Source: CAUTUX01 sp963542015 (GTDB lineage: Bacteria > Bacillota > Clostridia > Christensenellales > CAG-917). Taken from it: a stretch of DNA of 35,478 bases. The stretch spans positions 1-35,478 of the forward strand of contig CAUTUX010000012.1 in NCBI GenBank assembly GCA_963542015.1, written 5' to 3'. Positions 6,646-15,650 of the stretch are shown one piece after another; the stretch's first letter is position 1, and every line of letters starts with the position of its first letter. Made by a program: the position numbers and the translations under genes. The notes under the pieces are model-generated. The model saw nothing but the letters and a program-made list of their open reading frames with translations. It had not been told where the DNA came from and searched no databases.

Positions 6646-7913
6646 ATGATGTTCAACAAATATTTTAATAGGATTATAGAAAAAGAAATTATGCAAACCA
6701 TGAAAGCAGTGGGGTGTATTGTATTAGAAGGAGCAAAAGGATGCGGGAAAAGCACAACATGTCAGAGACTCGCAAAAAGCATTGTCGAGTTACAAGACCC
6801 AAGAGTGTACGAAAAGTACAAGCTGATGATTGCGAATGACAATAAAATTTTTGATGCTGAAAAACCTATTTTATTTGATGAATGGCAAAAGATTCCAGAG
6901 CTTTTGGATATGATTAGAACTGAGGTAGATCATAATAATGCCAAGGGTGCATTTATCTTAACAGGTTTAGTAAAACCGTTAGAAGATTCTAATAGACATA
7001 TTGGGGTTGGAAGGTTTGCCGCATAACTATGAGACCAATGTCATTGTATGAATCATGTGATTCTACAGGAGAAGTTTCTTTGAAAAGCTTGTTTGAACAA
7101 ACTGGGCACATAGCGGGTGAATCAAATTTAACATTGGAGGAAGTAGCAGAGTTAATTTGCAGGGGAGGATGGCCAGCAACAATTGGGTTAAATAGCATCG
7201 AATCTCAAATATATGTTGCCTCGTATTATAAGATACTAACCGAAGTTGATTTGATAGGTGTGGATGGGATAAAACGAAATCCTGAAAGAGCAAGAAGAAT
7301 AATGAGATCTTTAGCAAGAAATATATCATCATTTGTCACAGATAGGACAATTATAGAAGATGTAAAAAGCAACGATATGACCATGGATGAAAAGACACTC
7401 GCCACATATTTGAATGCATTGAGGAAACTGTTTGTTATAGAAGACTTGCAAGCATGGACTCCGAAGTTGCGAAGCAAGACAACAATTAGATTAAGTGATA
7501 AACGACAATTCGTGGATCCATCATTAGCGACAGTAGCACTGGGTATATCTTCCAAAGATTTATTAAATGATCCCGAAACATTTGGTTTGTTTTTTGAGAG
7601 CTTATGCATAAGAGATTTAAGGGTCTACGCAGAATCATTAAATGGGTCCATTCATCAATATCATGATAGAACAGGATTGGAAGCCGATGCAATTATTCAT
7701 TTAAATGATGGTAGCTACGGTCTAGTTGAAATAAAACTGGGTAGACATAGGATAGAAGAGGCTGTAACAAATTTATTAAAATTAAAGAACAAAGTGGATA
7801 CTGCATACACTCAAGAACCCAAGTTCTTGATGGTTCTAACAGGATCTGGACTTGCATATCGTCGTAAGGAAGATGGAATATATGTAATTCCTATCGGATG
7901 CTTGAAAAATTAA
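6646..7913 (+). pseudogene. DUF4143-family AAA ATPase, interrupted by a frameshift
   Basis: Two adjacent open frames (6646-7026, 126 aa; 7029-7913, 294 aa) together make one ATPase of normal length. The first part has Walker A GAKGCGKST at 29-37, Walker B ILFDEWQ at 75-81 and a sensor-like FILTGL. The second part begins at MRPMSLYES, a family landmark that normally follows directly on the GR(I/F)AR region, and ends in a DUF4143/nuclease-like domain (GLEADAIIHL, then GLVEIKLG). At 7015-7026 the sequence GCCGCATAACTATG would restore the frame, as A-R-I-T-M-R-P-M, if one C were added. The break is therefore best read as a single-base deletion. No homopolymer is present. A sequencing error or two separately translated parts are alternatives. 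The 3' end overlaps the convergent antiporter stop. Confidence 0.8.
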
Positions 7914-9202
7914 TACTCGTGACTTTCTTCTCCCTTCATTGATGCCGTTAAATCTCTTATATTGCATTCAATATCATCACAGCTTACTTTAGATTTCTTG
8001 TATGACATCTTTAAAAAGATAGGAGTTAAAAGAGTTGTTAATATAATTAAAATCAAAGCATATGGCACAATTTCTGAATCAATTATATGTGCATCTTCAC
8101 CTTTGCTTATACAAACGAGTAAAACTTCAGCTCGAACCATCATACCAATTCCGACCCGCAAGCTGTCTTTAAATGAAAACCTACAAGCCAAGGCTCCAAC
8201 TCCACAACCGAGAAGCTTACCCAATATTCCAGCGATGATAAACATAATACCGAACAAAATAAAATCAGTATTGAAATTTGTAAAGTTTGCTTTAATACCA
8301 ATTAAGGCAAAGAAAACAGGAGCAAAAATCATATATTTGCTAACTTCAACTTTTTCATCAATATAGTCAGATTCCTTAATTCCAGCGAAAATTAAACCAG
8401 CGATATACGCACCTGTGATATCGGCAACCGCAAAAACTTTTTCAGCCATATATGCATATAAGAAACAAATCGCAAAACCTAAAACAGGCAACCGTCTTCT
8501 ATGTGGATATCGTTCAGCATAAGCATTCATTCCAGCTCTAAGCGCAACTCCAAGGACTGCGGAAACAGCGAAGAAACCAATGATTTTTCCAATTAGTATG
8601 CCAGTTTCTTTTGCTCCCTTGCTAGGATCTTTTAAACCTATCAAGAATGACAAAAGAATAATACCTATAATGTCATCTAAAATTGCCGCAGCAATGATAG
8701 AATTGCCAACTTTAGAATTTAATTTCCCAAGTTCTTTTAAAGCTGCAACTGTTATACTAACAGAAGTTGCAGATAGTACAGCTCCATAAAATACAAACTT
8801 TAAAGCATCTGTTGAAGATAATTTAATATTAAATTTACCTAATGCACCCCAAGCCGCAATAAAACCAAATATTAGAGGGAATATAACCCCAAGAATTGTA
8901 ATTAAAAATGCAGGGAAACCTATTTTTTTAAACTGTTTAATATCGGTTTCAATTCCAGCAGAAAACATTATTAAAATAACGCCGATTTTTGCAAGAAATT
9001 CAAGGGCTTCAAGAGATGTAGGATTAAATAAAACTGCAGAGTCACCTTTTTTGTCAGCTAGCTTTAAAAGGCCAAGGAGTATTCCAGCCAGGATCATTCC
9101 AAAGACTTGGGGTAAATTAATTTTTTTTGCTAAAAGAGAAAAGGCTTTTGAAAAAAAAAGTATAAGACCTAAAGGTAACAGAATTTGAAAAACTTCTTTC
9201 AT
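7910..9202 (-). CDS. Cation/proton antiporter, CPA2 (KefB/NapA-like) family
   Basis: This 430-aa inner-membrane protein has about 12-13 hydrophobic segments and exchanges Na+ or K+ for protons. Visible motifs are LPQVFGMILAGILLG near the start, GVILIMFSAGIETD, SATSVSITVAALKELG and the AAILDDIIG motif with the paired aspartates D176-D177 that carry ions in electrogenic members. The protein ends in a short acidic tail and has no RCK or TrkA_N domain. It is a single gene on the minus strand with its own promoter. A GGAGA ribosome site lies four bases before the ATG. It converges on the broken ATPase gene, with the two stop codons overlapping. I cannot tell Na+ from K+ preference. Confidence 0.88.
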   Translation of the reverse strand: MKEVFQILLPLGLILFFSKAFSLLAKKINLPQVFGMILAGILLGLLKLADKKGDSAVLFNPTSLEALEFLAKIGVILIMFSAGIETDIKQFKKIGFPAFLITILGVIFPLIFGFIAAWGALGKFNIKLSSTDALKFVFYGAVLSATSVSITVAALKELGKLNSKVGNSIIAAAILDDIIGIILLSFLIGLKDPSKGAKETGILIGKIIGFFAVSAVLGVALRAGMNAYAERYPHRRRLPVLGFAICFLYAYMAEKVFAVADITGAYIAGLIFAGIKESDYIDEKVEVSKYMIFAPVFFALIGIKANFTNFNTDFILFGIMFIIAGILGKLLGCGVGALACRFSFKDSLRVGIGMMVRAEVLLVCISKGEDAHIIDSEIVPYALILIILTTLLTPIFLKMSYKKSKVSCDDIECNIRDLTASMKGEESHEY

Positions 9203-9221
9203 ATTGTCTCCGATGTAAGTT

Positions 9222-9250
9222 ATTATATGCCGAGTTTGACATAATGTTAA
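9222..9250 (-). promoter_or_regulatory. Promoter of the antiporter gene
   Basis: Read on the minus strand, TTAACA (complement of 9245-9250) and a consensus TATAAT (complement of 9222-9227) are separated by 17 bases. The transcript would begin near 9215 and carry a leader of about 12 bases that just includes the GGAGA site. Confidence 0.65.
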
Positions 9251-9354
9251 ACAGATATTTTTTTAATATGGTATATGTAATATTTTTTTATTTTTAATTA
9301 GAGAAAATGAATTATGTTTAATCAATATTACCAAAGAGATTGGTGGTAAAAATT

Positions 9355-9450
9355 GGTAAAACAATTAAAAATATGGCGGAAAAATAGGCAAAAAGTCTAA
9401 AAATACAGTAAAAAAATCGGCAAAACAATTAAAAATACGGCTGTAAAATA
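9355..9450 (+). repeat. 32-bp tandem repeat array (three units) before the intact ATPase
   Basis: Three consecutive 32-base units start at 9355, 9387 and 9419. Units 1 and 3 share GGYAAAACAATTAAAAATAY followed by GGC; unit 2 is diverged (GGCAAAAAGTCTAAAAATAC). The last nine bases of each unit are A-rich and variable. A partial copy may precede the array (GGTAAAAATT at 9345-9354). No gene is seen between 9203 and 9478. Confidence 0.8.
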
Positions 9451-9478
9451 GTAAAATATAGATAGATTCGGAGGCAAA

Positions 9479-10774
9479 ATGCTAAAAAGAAAGTTAGAAG
9501 AGGAGCTTAAAGTTTGGAAAAATAAAGACAATAAAAAGTGCCTAATAATAGAGGGTGCGAGGCAAGTAGGCAAGACTTTTACGATAAGACGCTTTGCAGA
9601 ACAGTATTACGATAATTATATTGAACTAAATTTTATAAACAAACCATCATACTGCAAAATTTTTGATGGGGATTTAGATGTTGAAACAATTCTAATGAAC
9701 ATCTCTTTATATTGTGGATTTGAAAAGAAAATACAACAAGATCGAACATTAATATTTTTAGATGAAATACAGGCATGTCCCAACGCAATAACGGCACTTA
9801 AATTTTTCAGCATTGATGGAAGTTTTGATGTCATTGCATCAGGGTCATTATTAGGGATAAGTTATAGCAAAGTTGCATCATATCCTACAGGGTATGTTCA
9901 ACATCTGCAAATGTATCCTTTAACATTTGAAGAATTTTTATGGGCAAATGGAGTGTCGGATGAAATAATTTTAAAGTTGCAACAATGTTATGAAAATATA
10001 GAAGAAGTTAATGCAGCAATGAATGTCAAAATACAGGATTTATTTAAACAATATATGGTAGTAGGTGGAATGCCAGAAGTGGTAAATTCTTTTGTCACAG
10101 AACATAACTATGCAACAGTGTTAAAAATTCAAAGGGCAATAGTTAAAGATTATGAAAACGACATTGCTAAATATGCCGAATCAGGCGAAAAAGTTAAAGC
10201 GAAGGCATGTTTCAAAAGTATTCCAGTGCAACTATCGAGAACAAACAAAAAGTTTATGTATAGTATAGTGGAGAAGAACAGTAAGAGTTCAAAGTACATT
10301 GACAGTGTTAATTGGCTTATAGATGCTGGCATTGTTGCTAGGTGTAACAATCTTGCAAGATTGGAGCTACCGTTAATGGGATATGTACAAGAAAATAATT
10401 TTAAAATATACATGAGCGATACAGGGTTGCTAGTATCAATGCTTGATGATGAAACAAATGTACAAATAATCGAAGGGAATTTAGGCATATACAGTGGTGC
10501 AGTTTTTGAAAATGTTGTTGCTCAAATATTGAGAGCACATTCAAGGCAGTTATACTTTTTTAATAGGAACAATTCATTGGAAATAGATTTTGTTATTTCA
10601 CAAGATAGAAAAGTAATTCCCATAGAAGTAAAAGCAGGCAATAATAAAGCAAAATCATTGAGAGTACTTTTGGATGAAAATCCAACAATGCAAGGAATTA
10701 AACTTGTCAATGGGAATGTTGGATATAGAGACAGAGCAACCACATATCCGCATTATATGTCAATGTTTTTATAA
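9479..10774 (+). CDS. AAA ATPase with DUF4143 and nuclease-like C-terminal domain
   Basis: This 431-aa protein is an intact member of the AAA_14/DUF4143 ATPase family, widespread in anaerobes and archaea and often present in many copies; its cellular role is not settled. Walker A is GARQVGKT at 26-33, Walker B is TLIFLDEIQ near 88-96, and a sensor-like IASGSLLG follows. The PLTFEEFLWANG segment is typical. The C-terminal domain carries ExD and ExK residues (E368, D370, E383, K385 in EIDFVIS and PIEVKAG) that fit a PD-(D/E)XK nuclease-like fold. A GGAGG site lies five bases before the ATG. Tandem 32-bp repeats lie upstream, as 23-bp repeats do before the broken paralog at 6646. It is clearly diverged from that paralog. 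Confidence 0.85.
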   Translation: MLKRKLEEELKVWKNKDNKKCLIIEGARQVGKTFTIRRFAEQYYDNYIELNFINKPSYCKIFDGDLDVETILMNISLYCGFEKKIQQDRTLIFLDEIQACPNAITALKFFSIDGSFDVIASGSLLGISYSKVASYPTGYVQHLQMYPLTFEEFLWANGVSDEIILKLQQCYENIEEVNAAMNVKIQDLFKQYMVVGGMPEVVNSFVTEHNYATVLKIQRAIVKDYENDIAKYAESGEKVKAKACFKSIPVQLSRTNKKFMYSIVEKNSKSSKYIDSVNWLIDAGIVARCNNLARLELPLMGYVQENNFKIYMSDTGLLVSMLDDETNVQIIEGNLGIYSGAVFENVVAQILRAHSRQLYFFNRNNSLEIDFVISQDRKVIPIEVKAGNNKAKSLRVLLDENPTMQGIKLVNGNVGYRDRATTYPHYMSMFL

Positions 10775-10779
10775 TGAGT

Positions 10780-10815
10780 AATAAAAAAATAAAGAGCTCA
10801 GTCGGGAACTGAGCT
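10780..10815 (-). terminator. Rho-independent terminator of the Gln-Lys tRNA unit
   Basis: On the minus strand an eight-base stem AGCTCAGT / ACTGAGCT (10795-10802 with 10808-10815) with a five-base loop is followed by CTTTATTTTTTTATT. It lies directly after tRNA-Lys. On the plus strand no T-run follows, so it probably acts one way only. Confidence 0.85.
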
Positions 10816-10820
10816 TGGAT

Positions 10821-10896
10821 TGGTGACCCACCGGAGGCTCGAACTCCGGACAACCGCATTAAAAGTGCGATGCTCTACCTACTGAGCTAGTGAGTC
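10821..10896 (-). tRNA. tRNA-Lys (TTT)
   Basis: The minus strand folds as a cloverleaf. The acceptor stem GACTCAC pairs with GTGGGTC, the anticodon loop is CTTTTAA with anticodon TTT, the T-arm contains GTTCGAG, and CCA is encoded. It is the second gene after tRNA-Gln and is followed by a strong terminator. Confidence 0.96.
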
Positions 10897-10900
10897 ATTT

Positions 10901-10975
10901 TGGCAGGGATGGCAGGATTTGAACCTACGAATGTCAGAATCAAAATCTGATGCCTTACCGCTTGGCGACACCCCT
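10901..10975 (-). tRNA. tRNA-Gln (TTG)
   Basis: The minus strand folds as a cloverleaf. The acceptor AGGGGTG pairs with CATCCCT, the anticodon loop is TTTTGAT with anticodon TTG, the T-loop is GTTCAAA and CCA is encoded. It lies four bases before tRNA-Lys in the same transcript. Confidence 0.95.
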
Positions 10976-11020
10976 AGGCGACCGTCGTATCACATCATTG
11001 CCTACAGATATGACTTGTTA

Positions 11021-11049
11021 ATTATAATAGGCGATAAATAAAATAACAA
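11021..11049 (-). promoter_or_regulatory. Promoter of the Gln-Lys tRNA unit
   Basis: On the minus strand, TTGTTA (complement of 11044-11049) and a consensus TATAAT (complement of 11021-11026) are spaced by 17 bases, about 45 bases upstream of tRNA-Gln. The -10 is perfect and the -35 is a four-of-six match. Confidence 0.55.
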
Positions 11050-11163
11050 GCCAAAAAGGCGATAATGGAAAATTAACTTTAAAAAAATATCAAGATGTTT
11101 TTTATTATGTGGGTAATTTGTGTAATTTACCAGCAAAGAAAAAGCAGCGAAATAGGTAATTTG

Positions 11164-11193
11164 TTGACACTAATTTTAGAAGTTTAATATAAT
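11164..11193 (+). promoter_or_regulatory. Promoter of the MacB-like exporter pair
   Basis: A perfect TTGACA (11164-11169) and a perfect TATAAT (11188-11193) are 18 bases apart. The -10 sits inside a short inverted repeat AAGTTTA / TAAACTT. The 20-base core AGTTTAATATAATAAACTTA (11181-11200) matches 19 of 20 bases of the promoter before the lipoprotein at 15651. The ATG follows ten bases after the -10 with no Shine-Dalgarno site, so the mRNA leader would be only about four bases or absent. Confidence 0.75.
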
Positions 11194-11203
11194 AAACTTA
11201 ATT

Positions 11204-13297
11204 ATGACCAAAGAGAAAAAACATCTTGTAGAACTTAAAAATATTGGCAAAATATATGATACAAATAACTTATATACCATAGGTATTCGTCATATAGATT
11301 TGGGGTTTGATCTTAATGAATTTGTAACAATAGAGGGCGAATCTGGTTCTGGGAAATCCACATTACTTAATGTAATTGCAGCTAATGATACATATGAAGA
11401 AGGAGAGATGTTTTTTAAAGGGACAGAGACATCTCATTACTCAGAACTAGAATGGGATACGTATAGAGAAAGAAATATCTCTTTTATTTTTCAAGATTTT
11501 AATATAGTTGAAAACCTCACAGTTCTAGAGAATGTCGAGTTGGCATTATTTTATTTGGAAGATGCAAACAAAAGAAAAGAACTGGCAACCGACCTTATAA
11601 ACAAAGTGGGACTTGCAAAACAGATAAATCAAAAAACAAGTAAATTGTCTGGAGGAGAAAAACAGAGGACAGTAATAGCCAGAGCTCTAGCAAAAAATTC
11701 TCCAATTATTTTAGCGGACGAACCAACAGGAAATTTGGATAGTAAGTCTGCAATGGAAATAGCAGCATTATTAAAAGAAGTATCAAAAGATAAACTTGTA
11801 ATAGTTGTCACGCATAATGCTGAGTATTTTGATAAGTACTCAACTAGGAAAATAGTATTGCATGATGGCGGGGTTGTAAGTGACAAACCAAATAATGTAA
11901 AAGAAGAAGAGATCCCGCAGATTGATATTGAAATTAAAGAAGATAAAAAAGAGAAAAATAGAAAAAATGTACTTTGGTTAGGTGGACTAAATTATAAATC
12001 AAGACCTAAATTCACAGCCCTTATGTCGGCTATCTCAGTTACCTTTTCAATTGCATTGTTTTTTATCATAGCTCTATTTTCAAATAGAATAATTGAACCT
12101 ATAAGACAAACTGTATCTGAAAACCCAATAGCAGGTAAAACCATAGTTAAAAAGGTAAGTAGTGACAATTTTTCAAAGTCAGAATATGACAAATTATTAG
12201 ATGAGGTGCATGCAAACTTCGCATTTAAAAATAGTGAGTTTTCAGAGATAAATATAACAACCGATGAAACGGATGAATATAAATCTCAAAATATAACATG
12301 TTTATATGATCCATATAAACACGATCTAAAAGAGGGCGAAGCAGTCATGTATTTACCTTATTCACTTGCACATTATGAGGGGCATCTTAAAAAGATATTT
12401 AATGAGCTTAATATAGGTGTGAAAAAAATCAAAGTTAAGAAGATGCTGGAACAAGGTAAGATAAGGGTATATTTTTCAAAAAACACACTGTATAAATATG
12501 GATTAAATTTAAAGTATACATATAGTTTGATGCAGTTCGGGAACCACAATCTCAAGGTATATAAATACGCAAAAGGAGACGGCTTAAAACCAGGAGAGAT
12601 TAGATTGATAAATCTCAAGTATTGGGCGGGGGATTTATCAGAAGTTTTTCTTGCAGCATTTGCATCTCAGAAGTTTAAAATAATTAATACAGAAGATACA
12701 AGTGTTGATAAATCAATACCTGGGTTAGCTGTTGAAATGAATTCAGATGACTATGAAAAAGTTTTTAATAAAGGAATTCCATTTGGGAATGAAGTATCAC
12801 TGTATTACAAGAACAACAAAACTGCAAGCCAAAGAACCTCAAGTATAAGCGGACAGTATGGATTATTTAAATCTGACGAGAAGGTATATAAAGATAAGGC
12901 AGCCGACACATTTATATTGAATGTACTTGCATATGTCGGACTTATAGTATCTGGAATATTATTAGGGATATTGGTAAGTATAATATTTGCCAAAAATGTC
13001 GGAGTATTGAGTGGAGATTTTGCAATATATAGAACATTAGGAATATCAAGAAGAGATGCAAAAGCATCCTTGTATATACAAATGCTCTTTATATTCTTGC
13101 CAAACATTATTCTGTTGCCACTCGTTTCTTTGATAGCAACGATAATACCGAATAGTACATTAAGTTTCATATCTCCATGGAATTATTTGATTATAGAAGC
13201 CATTATGCTTGGTATAGTAGAAATAGTTGCATTTAGATTTAATAAGAAAATATTTAAGACATCCATAAGGAAATCGTTAAGTAGAGGCTCAAAATGA
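11204..13297 (+). CDS. ABC transporter, ATPase-FtsX permease fusion (MacB-like), subunit 1
   Basis: This 697-aa protein has an N-terminal ABC ATPase (residues ~8-230) with Walker A GESGSGKST at 45-53, a KLSGGEKQR signature, Walker B IILADEPTGNLD and a VVTHN switch. One membrane segment follows at ~270-298, then a large extracytoplasmic domain (~300-570), and three C-terminal segments that frame an FtsX-type region (YRTLGISRRDAKASL). This is MacB topology, a mechanotransmission or lipoprotein/peptide extrusion type, and not a substrate channel in the usual sense. Its TGA overlaps the ATG of a second fusion by four bases, which suggests that the two proteins form a heterodimer. Large lipoproteins follow downstream. 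The substrate is unknown. The start lacks a ribosome site but has a promoter right before it. Confidence 0.9.
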   Translation: MTKEKKHLVELKNIGKIYDTNNLYTIGIRHIDLGFDLNEFVTIEGESGSGKSTLLNVIAANDTYEEGEMFFKGTETSHYSELEWDTYRERNISFIFQDFNIVENLTVLENVELALFYLEDANKRKELATDLINKVGLAKQINQKTSKLSGGEKQRTVIARALAKNSPIILADEPTGNLDSKSAMEIAALLKEVSKDKLVIVVTHNAEYFDKYSTRKIVLHDGGVVSDKPNNVKEEEIPQIDIEIKEDKKEKNRKNVLWLGGLNYKSRPKFTALMSAISVTFSIALFFIIALFSNRIIEPIRQTVSENPIAGKTIVKKVSSDNFSKSEYDKLLDEVHANFAFKNSEFSEINITTDETDEYKSQNITCLYDPYKHDLKEGEAVMYLPYSLAHYEGHLKKIFNELNIGVKKIKVKKMLEQGKIRVYFSKNTLYKYGLNLKYTYSLMQFGNHNLKVYKYAKGDGLKPGEIRLINLKYWAGDLSEVFLAAFASQKFKIINTEDTSVDKSIPGLAVEMNSDDYEKVFNKGIPFGNEVSLYYKNNKTASQRTSSISGQYGLFKSDEKVYKDKAADTFILNVLAYVGLIVSGILLGILVSIIFAKNVGVLSGDFAIYRTLGISRRDAKASLYIQMLFIFLPNIILLPLVSLIATIIPNSTLSFISPWNYLIIEAIMLGIVEIVAFRFNKKIFKTSIRKSLSRGSK

Positions 13298-15537
13298 TAG
13301 AACTGAAGAATATTAATAGACAATTTAAGGTGGGCGGGAAACAGTTTAATCATGTATTAAAAGACATTTCATTGAAATTTCCAGAGAAAGGACTATATGC
13401 AATTTATGGCAAGTCTGGCTCTGGGAAAACAACCCTATTGAATATTTTGGGCGGATTAGACAGACCAAATAGTGGAAAAATTATTATTGATGGGAAAGAG
13501 TGTACATACATAAGTGACAAGGTTAGAAATAAGGAAATAGGATTTATTTTCCAGAATTATTATTTAGAAAGGGATACAACAATTCATCAGGTTCTTGAAA
13601 ATCAAATGAGAATTGCTGGTTTCACAGACAAACATGAGATGAAGAGGAGAAGTGAAAAAGTTCTTGATTTGGTAAAGTTAAGTAGATTCAAGAATAAAAC
13701 AACGGATTCTCTATCGGGTGGGCAAAAACAAAGAGTTGCAATAGCAAGAGCATTGGTAAAAGGTGCAGATATTATATTAGCAGATGAGCCAACGGGAAAT
13801 CTTGATAGTGAAAACACCACGGCAGTAATGGAAATTTTGAAAGAAATTTCTAAAACAAAGTTGGTTATTTTAGTTACACACGAGCAAAACCTTATACAAG
13901 AATATAGCGATGCACATATAGAGTTGGTTGATGGAAGTGTGACATTTTCAAATGTTGAGTCTGGAGAACATAAAACAGGACATGAAAACAGCAATATTGT
14001 TTTTGAAAAATCAGTTGGAGGGAAAACAGGTAGACTATTTTCATTAAGAAATATAGTTAAGGCACAACGAGCAACGAGGGAAGAACGAGCATATTCAACC
14101 GCAAACATATTTAAACAAATATTCCTTATTGCATTTGCAGTTGTGCTTTCATTTCTTTCAATGAAGCTCTTTGAATATAGTAAAGCTGATGTTTTGAGAA
14201 AAAATATTAAATCAAATCAAACATTAGTTCGACTTAATGATTATTATTTTATAAGAGAATTGGAAGACGGCACAGATCCAAGGAATCCAATTAAGGAGTA
14301 TGATGATATAGATTACTTCTCAGCAGAAGATAAAAGCGGAGTGTTTAGTTTAAATAGCATATCAAGAGCGGGTTCAGCAGAGGTCACTTACACTCAGAAG
14401 ACTGCCAAGAACCTGAAGGACGGAGATATATTAGTTGGTAGGTTACCAGAAGCTGGTGAAATTGTTATCAGCAAGGGATTAGCTGAAAAAATAAGGAAAC
14501 AATATAGACTTAAAACCTTTACAAACTTGAAGACAGTTGAAATGTTGCAGTTAGACGGCAGGTATAAAATTGTTGGCGTTGTGCCAGGACAAGAGTCAAA
14601 TGTTTATTTTAATCAAGAAGATTACATAAATAGTTTGGGAATATTTAGTGGAACAGAACTGTATGACCCAACAGAAATGTATTTCCCATCATCATTTAAG
14701 TTTTCAAATATAACAACTCGAATAAGTTTAACAACAGTAGATAATTTAAAAAAAGATGAAGCGATTTTGGAAGTTAGCAGTGCAGCGCAGAGGAAGATAG
14801 GCAGTCTTAAGAGTCTTGCGGATGTAAATGCAGAATTGCTCGGGCAACCTAAGGCAATGCAACTAAAAAATTCAAAAGTATTTATCAAAGAAATCAGACG
14901 AACAGAAGATAATGAATACGATTTTAATATAAAAGTTGGTAGAGAAACATTGAATGATATATTCCATGATGTAGCTCCTAATTTAGGAAGGCTTAAAAAC
15001 ACTGCAAGTATTGATAATTTATTTTATTTAGTAACAAATAATAATAATGAAAAACACAAAATGCTTAGAAACAGCATGGATGAAAAGAACTTAATTAAAC
15101 CAAATTTGAAGGAGTATTATGACTTAAAGAAGGCAGACTTAAAGTCAAATTTGGCACCAGCGATATTAATTACAGTTGCGGGTGTAATGTTATTATTCCT
15201 AATCTATTATTTCATTGAAAAAGCGGAAAGCATAAAAAACAGAAAAGAATACGGTATATTGCGAGCGATTGGAGTAGGGAAAGGCAACTTGTTGTTTAAA
15301 GAGACGATGGGATGCGTGTTGAATAATTTTATAAGCTTTACAATCTTTTTAACTATAGGTTTTATCTTTATTCTTGCTAGATATCTTATTTTAAATGTTG
15401 CAGCTGGATACTTTGCATTAATAGTCTTTGCAGTTTATGTTGCAACTCTTGCAATATTCTTGTTGATTTCATTATCTCCATATTTATTTGTAGTAAAGGA
15501 TACTCCTGCAAAAATATTATCAAGGTACGATATTTGA
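13294..15537 (+). CDS. ABC transporter, ATPase-FtsX permease fusion (MacB-like), subunit 2
   Basis: This 747-aa partner of the preceding gene has the same build. Its ABC ATPase (~1-220) carries Walker A GKSGSGKTT at 39-47, SLSGGQKQR, IILADEPTGNLD and LVTHE. One membrane segment follows near residues 270-290, then a long outer domain to ~620. Three C-terminal segments carry an FtsX-like region (KEYGILRAIGVGKGNLLFKE) and the tail ends KILSRYDI. Both catalytic sites look intact in both proteins, so neither half is degenerate. The ATG overlaps the TGA of subunit 1 (ATGA), giving tight coupling. The two sequences are clearly diverged outside the ATPase, as expected for distinct subunits. The function could be lipoprotein release, peptide export or resistance; the sequence alone does not decide. 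Confidence 0.9.
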   Translation: MIELKNINRQFKVGGKQFNHVLKDISLKFPEKGLYAIYGKSGSGKTTLLNILGGLDRPNSGKIIIDGKECTYISDKVRNKEIGFIFQNYYLERDTTIHQVLENQMRIAGFTDKHEMKRRSEKVLDLVKLSRFKNKTTDSLSGGQKQRVAIARALVKGADIILADEPTGNLDSENTTAVMEILKEISKTKLVILVTHEQNLIQEYSDAHIELVDGSVTFSNVESGEHKTGHENSNIVFEKSVGGKTGRLFSLRNIVKAQRATREERAYSTANIFKQIFLIAFAVVLSFLSMKLFEYSKADVLRKNIKSNQTLVRLNDYYFIRELEDGTDPRNPIKEYDDIDYFSAEDKSGVFSLNSISRAGSAEVTYTQKTAKNLKDGDILVGRLPEAGEIVISKGLAEKIRKQYRLKTFTNLKTVEMLQLDGRYKIVGVVPGQESNVYFNQEDYINSLGIFSGTELYDPTEMYFPSSFKFSNITTRISLTTVDNLKKDEAILEVSSAAQRKIGSLKSLADVNAELLGQPKAMQLKNSKVFIKEIRRTEDNEYDFNIKVGRETLNDIFHDVAPNLGRLKNTASIDNLFYLVTNNNNEKHKMLRNSMDEKNLIKPNLKEYYDLKKADLKSNLAPAILITVAGVMLLFLIYYFIEKAESIKNRKEYGILRAIGVGKGNLLFKETMGCVLNNFISFTIFLTIGFIFILARYLILNVAAGYFALIVFAVYVATLAIFLLISLSPYLFVVKDTPAKILSRYDI

Positions 15538-15603
15538 TAAAAAGTTAGAAAAAAATAAAAAATTTTGTTAAATAAGCTTAAATTTAGTTTTATATTTTTT
15601 ATG

Positions 15604-15623
15604 AGTTTAATATAATTAACTTA
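15604..15623 (+). promoter_or_regulatory. Promoter core of the first lipoprotein gene
   Basis: The core AGTTTAATATAATTAACTTA contains a consensus TATAAT at 15611-15616 and differs by one base from the exporter promoter core. The -35 region is weak (T-rich, near 15587-15593). Unlike the exporter gene, a leader of about 30 bases follows, with a GGAGGA ribosome site at 15641-15646. Confidence 0.6.
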
Positions 15624-15650
15624 AATAATAGTAAATATTCGGAGGAACAA

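Noticed and set aside
6475..6696. A minus-strand open frame of 73 codons rich in phenylalanine and tyrosine
   Set aside because: It is produced by the 23-bp tandem repeats read in reverse and is low complexity throughout.
7962..8366. A 134-codon plus-strand open frame
   Set aside because: It is a shadow of the antiporter gene on the other strand, with no ribosome site or family features.
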